In this document: positions 1 to 5,062 of the stretch, in pieces
Layout of the letters: each line of letters begins with the position of its first letter
Numbering within the stretch: the first letter of the stretch is position 1
Assembly: GCA_002898975.1 (NCBI GenBank)
Contig: BEID01000153.1
Location: 1 to 5,062, forward strand
Direction of reading: 5' to 3'
DNA length: 5,062 nt
From: a bacterium HR27
GTDB lineage: Bacteria; Chloroflexota; Chloroflexia; Thermomicrobiales; Thermomicrobiaceae
Made by a program: the position numbers and the translations under genes
The notes under the pieces: model-generated
Seen by the model: the letters and a program-made list of their open reading frames with translations, nothing else
Told to the model about the DNA's origin: nothing
Databases searched by the model: none

Positions 1-1554
1 CCGATCTGTCAAGCGAATGCGGTGATCGGGTGCGCGCAGTACCTCGCCGTCCTCGACAAGCTTGCCGAGCGATGCGAGATGCCGCACGAAGAGGTCGAAG
101 GGGCGCTGGGGGAGACCTAATCGACTGCGTGCCATTTCCCGCGGGAGGCCGCGCCGGAGCGGATACCGCTGATGGTACTCGGCGAGCGCTGCCAGCAGCT
201 GCGCTTCGAGTCGCTGGGCCGTTTCTCGGCTCACCACGACCGTGTGCGAGGCGAGTGCTTCGCCGGTCGTATCGAGAGTGAGCGCGCGACCGCTGCTGAG
301 CAACCGGAACCACGCCTCAGTCGCGACCGTGCGGTCGAGGTTGGATCGCTGGAGAAGGTCTCGCCATTCGAGGGCCTGGTTCCCGAGCGTCTGGAGCAGG
401 ATCGCTTCGGGGTCACCGGAGGCGAGGGCTTCGAGCACCCGGATGACCTCCACCCGGAAGCGCCGATGTCGGCGCGGATGGGGCTCCACGACGATACCAC
501 CGGCCAGCGTCGCGCTCGGCGACGGGCGACGCAGGATGAAACGATCACCACGGACAGCGACCACCGGTTGTTGGAGGCGCAGTTGCACCCACCCGCTCTG
601 CCCGGGCTCCAGTCGCTCGGCATCCAGCAAGCTCACGCGAGCGAGAGTTTCGCTGGTGCCGATGAAGAAATCGACCTCGTCGTTCTGCTCCAGCGCCGTC
701 GGAGCGTCTGCGAGCATCCGGAGTTTCACATCGAGGAGCGTGGTCGGTTCCAGCCAGCCTGGCACGGTCAGGACATCGCCGCGCTCGAGGTCCTCGACGT
801 CGACACCCGTCAAATTGACAGCCGTGCGGGACCCTGGCAGGGCGCGCTCGACTTTGGTCCGATGGCTCTGGAGACCGCGGATACGCGCGCGCAGGCGGCG
901 GGGCAGGATCTCAACTTCCTGGCCGACTTCGAGTGGACCATCGCGCAGCGTCCCGGTGACGATCGTTCCGAAACCGGGCATCGTGAAGACGCGGTCGATC
1001 GCCAGACGCGGTCGTCCTGCTGCTTGGTGGGAAGGAACGGCATCGAGCAGCGTGTCGATCGCTGCAACGAGTTCCGGTAGACCTTCGCCCGTCACGGCTG
1101 AGACAGGCATGATCTGGGCACCTTCCAAGGTTGTGCCACGGAGCAGTTCTTCGACCTCAACGGTGACGAGGTCGAGCCAGTCCGCATCCACGAGGTCACG
1201 CTTGGTCAGCACCACGATCCCATGGCGGATGTCCAGGAGGTCGAGAATGGCCAGGTGTTCCCGGGTTTGGGGCATCGGCCCCTCGTCGGCCGCCACGATC
1301 AGAAGAGCCGCGTCGAACCCGCCGACGCCGGCGAGCATGTTCTTGATGAATCGCTCGTGACCGGGGACGTCGACGATACTCAGCCGCCGACCACTCGGCA
1401 GGGTCATCCAGGCGAAGCCGAGGTCGATGGTCATCTCGCGCTCTTTTTCTTCCCGCAGCCGATCGGGATCGATGCCGGTGAGTGCTTTCACCAGCGTCGA
1501 CTTCCCGTGGTCGACGTGACCGGCGGTACCGATGACGTAGGTCTGGCGGCTCAT
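1..1554 (-). CDS. selB: Selenocysteine-specific translation elongation factor SelB (C-terminus cut by window edge)
   Basis: SelB is a GTPase that brings Sec-tRNA(Sec) to the ribosome at UGA codons marked by a SECIS hairpin in the mRNA. Reading the minus strand from ATG at 1554 gives 518 codons without a stop to the window edge; the family is usually about 600-650 residues, so roughly the last 100 are missing. Seen: P-loop GHVDHGKS (residues 12-19), switch I motif [10 protein letters not shown] (38-47), G3 DVPGH (62-66), G4 TKRD (117-120) and G5 VSA (151-153). The run [20 protein letters not shown] (73-92) is characteristic of SelB rather than EF-Tu. The beta-barrel domain starts near 184 ([18 protein letters not shown]), and winged-helix repeats follow from about 365. 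A Shine-Dalgarno GGAGAGG lies at 1566-1572, 11 nt before the start. The gene diverges from the acetamidase gene with an 83-bp gap. Identification is firm; the C-terminal SECIS-binding winged helix cannot be assessed. Confidence 0.95.
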   Translation of the reverse strand, partial: MSRQTYVIGTAGHVDHGKSTLVKALTGIDPDRLREEKEREMTIDLGFAWMTLPSGRRLSIVDVPGHERFIKNMLAGVGGFDAALLIVAADEGPMPQTREHLAILDLLDIRHGIVVLTKRDLVDADWLDLVTVEVEELLRGTTLEGAQIMPVSAVTGEGLPELVAAIDTLLDAVPSHQAAGRPRLAIDRVFTMPGFGTIVTGTLRDGPLEVGQEVEILPRRLRARIRGLQSHRTKVERALPGSRTAVNLTGVDVEDLERGDVLTVPGWLEPTTLLDVKLRMLADAPTALEQNDEVDFFIGTSETLARVSLLDAERLEPGQSGWVQLRLQQPVVAVRGDRFILRRPSPSATLAGGIVVEPHPRRHRRFRVEVIRVLEALASGDPEAILLQTLGNQALEWRDLLQRSNLDRTVATEAWFRLLSSGRALTLDTTGEALASHTVVVSRETAQRLEAQLLAALAEYHQRYPLRRGLPREMARSRLGLPQRPFDLFVRHLASLGKLVEDGEVLRAPDHRIRLTDR

Positions 1555-1626
1555 CGCTGACTCGACCTCTCCACTGCCGCGTTTCCGTCGTTTAGTGTAA
1601 CCGTTCGTCTGCACAAGGAGCGGTAC

Positions 1627-1633
1627 AGGAGGG
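1627..1633 (+). promoter_or_regulatory. Ribosome binding site fixing the acetamidase GTG start
   Basis: AGGAGGG lies 4 nt before the GTG at 1638. It is the best Shine-Dalgarno in the 83-bp divergent gap and is why this non-ATG start is preferred. A weaker AAGGAG lies at 1615-1620. I saw no convincing -35/-10 pair for either flanking gene in the gap. Confidence 0.6.
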
Positions 1634-1637
1634 CAGA

Positions 1638-2544
1638 GTGACGGCAGAGGTCAGGATTGCACGGAACCGGCGCTGCTCCGCCCTGGATGCGCACGCCGAG
1701 CCAGCAGCGCGCGTGCCACCGGGCAGTATCGTCGAGTTCGAGACGAGCGACGAACCGTACGAGCAACTCGCGCGCGGCATTTCGCTCGAGCAGCTGCCGA
1801 TCGAACAGTTCAACCAGGTGACAGGGCCGCTCGCCGTGGAAGGCGCTGTACCAGGCGACACGCTGCGTGTGGATATCCTTGGACATCCGCATCGAGCGAG
1901 CCTGGCTCGTCTTCCTCCGCGCGTTCGGCCCGCTCGGCCGTTGGCTTCCGGAGACGTTCGGCCGGGAACTCCCGATCGAGGGGCAGACGCTCGTCGTCTC
2001 TCCGCGCATGCGTCTCCCATTGCAGCCGAGTATCGGCTGCATCGGGCTGGCACCGAAGCACGGGCGCAGCTCGACCTTCCGCCCGGTCTGGCCGTGGGGT
2101 GGGAATCTCGATCTCCCCGAGCTGCGACCGGGCAGCACGATCTGGTTGCCGGTTCAACGACCGGAGGCTTTTCTCTTCATCGGCGACGTCCATGCGGCGA
2201 TCGGCGCTGGCGAACCGGCCCATGTCGGTATCGAGGCGACGGCGCGTGTCCGGGTGCGAGTCGATCGGGTCACCGGGCTGCGGTGTCCGGCACCACGTCT
2301 CAGAACGGAGCACGAGCTGATCTTCGTCGGCATCGGCGAGACGATCGCGACTGCCCAACGGCAGGCACTGGAGCACGCGATAGCGGCGCTGCGGGATGAA
2401 TACGGCTTCACCCCGCCGGAGGCGTACGCATGTGCCTGTGCCTGCCTCTCGTACCGGTTCGGTGGCCCGGCTGGTCCGGTCGTGCTCGCTGCGCTTCCGC
2501 TCGCCGTCCTCGGTCAGTGCTCGGGAACCGGGACACCGAGTTGA
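1638..2544 (+). pseudogene. Acetamidase/formamidase family protein, reading frame broken once near 1881
   Basis: The family (FmdA/AmdA) hydrolyses acetamide or formamide to ammonia and the carboxylic acid. From GTG 1638, frame one reads 81 codons with family sequence: VPPGSIVEFETSDEP (26-40) and NQVTGPLAVEGAVPGDTLRV (59-78). Homology then jumps to the next frame (from GAC 1882) for 220 more codons to the stop at 2542-2544, with PSIGCIGLAPKHG (130-142), GGNLDLPE (154-161) and GDVHAAIGAGE (182-192). Dropping one base near 1879-1882 restores a 301-residue protein, the usual family length. The second part has no internal stops, so the lesion is either recent or a sequencing error. No slippery run marks programmed shifting. 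The usual GDGE of the metal-site motif reads GAGE here, and the C-terminus is divergent (SYRFGGPAGPVVLAALP), so the substrate is uncertain. The 3' end overlaps the convergent DUF255 gene by 31 bp. Confidence 0.8.
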
Positions 2545-4577
2545 ACCGCCAGCTCCGTGGGATCGGTGACCGGTCGCTGGCAGACGAACTGGCGGCAGAC
2601 GTAGGCGGTCGGCATGCCGTCTAGCGCAGTGCGATCAGCGAGTTGCGGGACGATCGTCGTTGCCAGGTCATCCTCGGGCCGGCGCAGTGCAACGACGCGG
2701 TTCGGCAGGTACGCGCTGAAGACGACCCGGAGAAGCGCTCGCGTGCGCGCGTCCGCCGGATCGCCGACGATGGCGATCTCGAACGGTTGTCCGAGCGCGA
2801 AGTCCATCGCGACGAGGAGTTGCCCGCAGGCGATCGGGTGCTCGACGGCGATCTGTGCGTAGCGTTCGAGGACGCGGGTTGCGTGATCGAGATACTGTCG
2901 CTCGCCGAGCAAGGTGCCGAGCCGGAGCAGGGCCTCGGCTGCGGCGCCGTTGCCGCTCGGCGTGCCCTGGTCGACGAAGGTCTTGGGGCGGACGATCAAG
3001 CGTTCGCCGTCGACTGGTGTGTCGTAGAAATCGCCGGCCTCCGGGTCGAGGAAGCGATCGAGCACCGCATCGGCGAGTTTCCGTGCCCAGGCAACCCAGC
3101 TTGGGTCGAACGTCGCTTCGTAGAGCGAGAGGAGGCCGTTCATGAGATCGGCATAGTCGTCGAGGAACCCTGGGAATCGTGCTTCCCCGTCTTCCCAGAC
3201 GTGGCGGAGCGTGGTGCCATCCCAGAGGTGGGTGCGGATGAACTCGGCTGTCTCGGCCGCGACCGTCGCGTAGTCGGGCCGATCGAAAGCTGTGGCAGCC
3301 TCCGCGAAGGCTCGGATGGCGAGCCCGTTCCAGGCGACGATCACCTTTTCGTCGCGGGCCGGTGCAGGACGTTGACTGCGGGCCGCATACAGTTTGGCCC
3401 GGGCCGCGCGGATCCGCTCGTGGAGTTCGTCGAGCGAGAGGCCGAACTCAGCGGCGACCGTTGCCGGGTCCTCTGGAATGTGGAGGATCGACTTGCCCTC
3501 GAAATTGCCCCGAGATGTTACGCCGAAAAAGCGGCAGACGAGTCGGGCCTCGTCCGGCCCGAGGACAGCCTCGATCTCCTCTGGCGTCCACACGTAGTAG
3601 GCCCCCTCACCACCTTCGCTGTCGGCATCCTGGGCGGAAAAGAACGCGCCGTGCGATCCCCGCATCTCGCGGAGCAGATAGGTTAGCGTGTCCTCGGCGA
3701 CCTCACGGCACCAGGACGCCCCGGATGCGAGCGCGGCATGGGTGTACAGGCGAGCCAGCAACGCATTGTCGTACAGCATCTTCTCGAAGTGCGGCACCAG
3801 CCACGCCTCGTCGACTGCGTACCGGTGGAATCCGCCGCCGATCTGGTCGTGGATGCCGCCGCGCGCCATGGCCGTTAGGCTCTGCAGCACCATTTCCAGG
3901 GCGCGCGGTGCGCCGGCACGGCGGTAGGTGCGCAGGAGGAACTCCAGCTGGAAGGGCGAGGGGAATTTCGGCGCATCGCCGAAGCCGCCATGGACTCGGT
4001 CGTAGTGCGGGACGAGGTTACGGGCTGCTTCGTCGAGGAACTGCTCGCGCAGGCTGTTCGGGGTAAGCGGTGGACGCGTCTGCTGGCGCAGGTACTGCAC
4101 CAGATCGTCAGCGGCGCGCTCGACTTCCTCACGCCGCTCGCGATACGCCTGGGCGACGGCGACGAGGACGCGTGGCCAGGCGGGGAGTTGGCCGCGATCT
4201 TCCGGTGGGAAGTACGTTCCACCGTAGAAGGGCTTGCCGTCCGGTGTGAGGAACACATTGAGTGGCCACCCCCCTGAGCCGGTCATTGCTTGCAGTGCGT
4301 TCATGTACAGCTCGTCGAGATCCGGTCGCTCTTCCCGATCGACTTTGATATTGACGAAGAGTTCGTTCTGGATCTTCGCGATCTCGGGGTTCTCGAAGCA
4401 CTCGTGTTCCATCACGTGGCACCAGTGGCAGGACGAGTAGCCGATACTGAGAAGAATCGGTTTGTCCTGCTCACGGGCGACCCGGAACGCTTCCTCGCCC
4501 CACGGGTACCAGTCGACGGGATTGTCGGCATGCTGGCGCAGGTACAGGCTCTTTTCGTTGGCGAGGCGGTTCGGCAT
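2514..4577 (-). CDS. Thioredoxin domain-containing protein, DUF255/YyaL (spermatogenesis-associated protein 20-like) family
   Basis: Complete 687-residue protein, matching the family's usual length of about 690. The N-terminal thioredoxin-like domain (about 1-165) carries [13 protein letters not shown] (19-31), the redox motif C50-H-W-C53 within [24 protein letters not shown] (79-88) and [14 protein letters not shown] (101-114). The remainder resembles an (alpha/alpha)6-barrel as in N-acylglucosamine 2-epimerases, with [10 protein letters not shown] (197-206), [12 protein letters not shown] (261-272) and [15 protein letters not shown] (316-330). A family signature near the C-terminus, [10 protein letters not shown], holds C661 and C666. 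No signal peptide is seen, so it is probably cytoplasmic. Its biochemical role in bacteria is not settled. I chose ATG 4577 because homology begins at [20 protein letters not shown] and GAGG lies 6 nt upstream. An in-frame GTG at 4721 would add 48 residues of low-complexity, Arg-rich sequence that does not look like the family. Confidence 0.93.
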   Translation of the reverse strand: MPNRLANEKSLYLRQHADNPVDWYPWGEEAFRVAREQDKPILLSIGYSSCHWCHVMEHECFENPEIAKIQNELFVNIKVDREERPDLDELYMNALQAMTGSGGWPLNVFLTPDGKPFYGGTYFPPEDRGQLPAWPRVLVAVAQAYRERREEVERAADDLVQYLRQQTRPPLTPNSLREQFLDEAARNLVPHYDRVHGGFGDAPKFPSPFQLEFLLRTYRRAGAPRALEMVLQSLTAMARGGIHDQIGGGFHRYAVDEAWLVPHFEKMLYDNALLARLYTHAALASGASWCREVAEDTLTYLLREMRGSHGAFFSAQDADSEGGEGAYYVWTPEEIEAVLGPDEARLVCRFFGVTSRGNFEGKSILHIPEDPATVAAEFGLSLDELHERIRAARAKLYAARSQRPAPARDEKVIVAWNGLAIRAFAEAATAFDRPDYATVAAETAEFIRTHLWDGTTLRHVWEDGEARFPGFLDDYADLMNGLLSLYEATFDPSWVAWARKLADAVLDRFLDPEAGDFYDTPVDGERLIVRPKTFVDQGTPSGNGAAAEALLRLGTLLGERQYLDHATRVLERYAQIAVEHPIACGQLLVAMDFALGQPFEIAIVGDPADARTRALLRVVFSAYLPNRVVALRRPEDDLATTIVPQLADRTALDGMPTAYVCRQFVCQRPVTDPTELAVQLGVPVPEH

Positions 4578-4640
4578 GGCGATCCTCGCTTTCACGATCG
4601 ACGACTCGACGGAACCGTGGCCCGGCAGAGCGGGTTCGTT

Positions 4641-4653
4641 CAAGGATACCGGA
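4641..4653. repeat. 13-nt sequence repeated in inverted orientation at 4947-4959
   Basis: CAAGGATACCGGA here is the exact reverse complement of TCCGGTATCCTTG at 4947-4959. Each copy contains TATCCT, on the minus strand here and on the plus strand there, oriented toward the gene it precedes. This may reflect shared -10 promoter elements or a shared operator. It may also be chance. Confidence 0.4.
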
Positions 4654-4671
4654 TGCAGCCATGTATGTCGG
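4643..4671 (-). promoter_or_regulatory. Candidate promoter for the DUF255 gene
   Basis: On the minus strand, CCGACA (4671-4666) and TATCCT (4648-4643) are separated by 17 nt, each matching the vegetative consensus at 4 of 6 positions. Transcription would start near 4636, giving a leader of about 59 nt before ATG 4577. The site lies inside the possible upstream extension of the ORF, which supports the shorter start. Confidence 0.35.
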
Positions 4672-4745
4672 CTCGCACGGCGCCGCGCGGAGGCCGGACG
4701 ATAGCAGCGAACCTTTGACACTTTAGCAGTCGTTCATCGTTCGGT

Positions 4746-4774
4746 TTGACGGGAGCCCGCGCGCGTGCTAGCCT
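4746..4774 (+). promoter_or_regulatory. Promoter driving the structured leader (TTGACG-17-TAGCCT)
   Basis: TTGACG (4746-4751) matches the -35 consensus at 5 of 6 positions. TAGCCT (4769-4774) is a weak -10 that keeps the key TA...T bases typical of GC-rich bacteria, and the spacer is exactly 17 nt. Transcription should start near 4781-4783, just before the hairpins and terminator described below. It faces away from the DUF255 gene. Confidence 0.6.
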
Positions 4775-4812
4775 CAGCGTATGTGCGGTTCTCGAGTCGA
4801 GACCGTGCAGGG

Positions 4813-4825
4813 GAAAGGGGGTGAT
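4813..4825 (+). promoter_or_regulatory. Near-perfect extended Shine-Dalgarno within the leader
   Basis: GAAAGGGGGTGAT matches GAAAGGAGGTGAT, the complement of the usual bacterial 16S rRNA 3' tail, at 12 of 13 positions. It precedes ATG 4833 by 7 nt, or 11 nt if measured from the last G of the purine core, and overlaps an in-frame ATG at 4824. Its 3' half (4820-4825) is paired in hairpin P2, so ribosome access could depend on folding. Confidence 0.5.
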
Positions 4826-4880
4826 GCCCGGAATGAGTAGTCACGAACTTCCGGGCGTCACCGTGGAGGTGGTCGGCTAG
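4824..4880 (+). CDS. Candidate leader peptide of 18 codons (15 from ATG 4833)
   Basis: ATG 4824 opens MPGMSSHELPGVTVEVVG with stop TAG 4878-4880; the in-frame ATG at 4833 gives MSSHELPGVTVEVVG and has the better-spaced Shine-Dalgarno. Four of the last seven residues before the stop are valine (GVTVEVVG), and the last nine codons all end in G or C. The ORF sits between a promoter and a terminator, ahead of another gene, as attenuation leader peptides do. The stop codon lies in the CTAG loop of P3. Alternatively it is a chance ORF in a structured RNA, or a small secreted or modified peptide; no cysteine or signal sequence is seen. I do not recognise the peptide. Confidence 0.35.
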   Translation: MPGMSSHELPGVTVEVVG

Positions 4881-4910
4881 CCGACCCCGCACGGGGGCGC
4901 CCACGCGAAC

Positions 4911-4947
4911 CACCGAACCGGCCTCATCAGGCCGGTTCGGTGTTTTT
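4911..4947 (+). terminator. Strong intrinsic (Rho-independent) terminator
   Basis: A perfect 13-bp GC-rich stem, CACCGAACCGGCC (4911-4923) with GGCCGGTTCGGTG (4930-4942), has a TCATCA loop and is followed directly by TTTTT (4943-4947). There is no T-run on the other strand, so it works only rightward. It lies 51 nt before the next start codon, a usual position for an attenuator, though it could simply end an sRNA. Confidence 0.9.
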
Positions 4948-4998
4948 CCGGTATCCTTGCGCGTGTGCCGCAAGCGAGGCGTCTCGAGGGAGCAGGGA

Positions 4999-5062
4999 GT
5001 GACGGCGATTGAGAATGTTGAGGCCTATATCAAGCGGATCGAGGACTACCGGAAGCGGCGAG
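4999..5062 (+). CDS. N-terminus of an unidentified protein (runs off right edge)
   Basis: GTG 4999 is preceded by GAGGGAG (4986-4992) with 6-nt spacing. The frame stays open for 21 codons to the window edge and begins MTAIENVEAYIKRIEDY, a charged, probably helical stretch. Too little is present to assign a family. It lies 51 nt after the terminator, so transcription from the 4746 promoter would reach it only by readthrough. A TATCCT at 4952-4957 could be the -10 of its own promoter, but no good -35 lies 16-18 nt upstream of it. Confidence 0.7.
   Translation, partial: MTAIENVEAYIKRIEDYRKRR

Larger units (their letters stand above)
4781..4947 (+). ncRNA. Structured leader RNA or sRNA of unknown class, ending in an intrinsic terminator
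   Basis: The stretch between the promoter and the T-run folds extensively by eye. P0: 4787-4794 with 4798-4804 (GGT-CTCG/CGAG-ACC, one bulged T). P1: CCGTGC 4803-4808 with GCACGG 4889-4894, extended past a bulged A by GG/CC. P2: 4820-4833 with 4849-4862, 14 bp including one G-U and a 15-nt loop. P3: GGTCGG 4871-4876 with CCGACC 4881-4886, loop CTAG. P1, P2 and P3 together make a three-way junction with purine-rich linkers; P0 and P1 compete for 4803-4804. A terminator follows at 4911-4947, and the next gene starts 51 nt after it. This fits a cis-acting attenuator or riboswitch, or a stand-alone sRNA. I looked for tRNA, SRP RNA, tmRNA, T-box, TPP, cobalamin, SAM, c-di-AMP and c-di-GMP signatures and recognised none. 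Exact ends are inferred. Confidence 0.5.

Noticed and set aside
172..1080. 302-codon plus-strand ORF opposite selB (and the overlapping 242-1360 frame)
   Set aside because: Both are antisense shadows of selB. Their translations are low-complexity Arg/Ser-rich or lack any family motif, while the opposite strand carries unmistakable GTPase motifs.
1555..1637. Divergent promoters between selB and the acetamidase gene (AGTGTA/TACACT at 1594-1599)
   Set aside because: A weak -10-like word exists on each strand, but neither has a recognisable -35 at 16-18 nt, so I do not list a promoter.
2643..3686. 347-codon plus-strand ORF within the DUF255 gene
   Set aside because: Antisense shadow of a continuous, motif-rich minus-strand gene; long spurious antisense frames are expected in GC-rich DNA.
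4578..4721. 48-residue N-terminal extension of the DUF255 protein from GTG 4721
   Set aside because: Family homology and a well-placed ribosome site support ATG 4577. The extension is Arg-rich, unlike the family, and covers a candidate promoter.
4820..4862. Hairpin P2 as a SECIS element, given the SelB gene in the window
   Set aside because: A bacterial SECIS must lie just after an in-frame UGA of a selenoprotein. No such reading frame crosses this hairpin.
4781..4947. tRNA-Sec, SRP RNA, 6S RNA or T-box leader
   Set aside because: There is no GTTCGA-type T-loop with acceptor pairing, no GGAAGCAGC-type SRP apical motif, no single long 6S-like hairpin, and no AGGGTGGNACCGCG T-box sequence before the terminator.
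4734..4973. 79-codon minus-strand ORF across the intergenic region
   Set aside because: It runs through the terminator stem and the plus-strand promoter, has a low-complexity basic translation, and no clear ribosome site was seen.

Overview
The window is GC-rich bacterial DNA, densely coded on both strands. Its gene content (a SelB of the '[12 protein letters not shown]' type, a long DUF255/YyaL-type protein, an acetamidase/formamidase homologue) and its GC-ending codons suit a thermophilic Chloroflexota bacterium of the Thermomicrobium/Sphaerobacter kind. That placement rests on sequence style and was not searched.

Layout: (1) 1-1554, minus strand: the first 518 codons of selB, the selenocysteine-specific elongation factor. 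The reading frame is open to the left edge, so the C-terminus lies outside. (2) 1555-1637: a short divergent intergenic gap. (3) 1638-2544, plus strand: an acetamidase/formamidase family gene whose reading frame breaks once, near 1881; both parts align with the family and together give about 301 residues. (4) 2514-4577, minus strand: a complete 687-residue thioredoxin-domain protein (DUF255/YyaL family) with a CHWC motif. Its 3' end overlaps the 3' end of the acetamidase gene by 31 bp. (5) 4578-4998: a 421-bp region between divergent genes. It holds a likely minus-strand promoter for the DUF255 gene, a good plus-strand promoter (TTGACG-17-TAGCCT), and a structured leader of about 165 nt that ends in a strong intrinsic terminator. 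Inside the leader is an 18- or 15-codon ORF behind a near-perfect match to the complement of the 16S rRNA 3' tail. (6) 4999-5062: the first 21 codons of a gene that runs off the right edge.

The three large genes do not form an obvious pathway. SelB implies that the organism decodes UGA as selenocysteine, but no tRNA-Sec, selA, selD or selenoprotein is visible here. The most interesting element is the leader at 4781-4947: promoter, alternative hairpins, a valine-rich mini-ORF, a terminator, and then a gene. This is the layout of a transcription attenuator, or of an unrecognised cis-regulatory RNA or sRNA. I could not match it to any riboswitch class I know.
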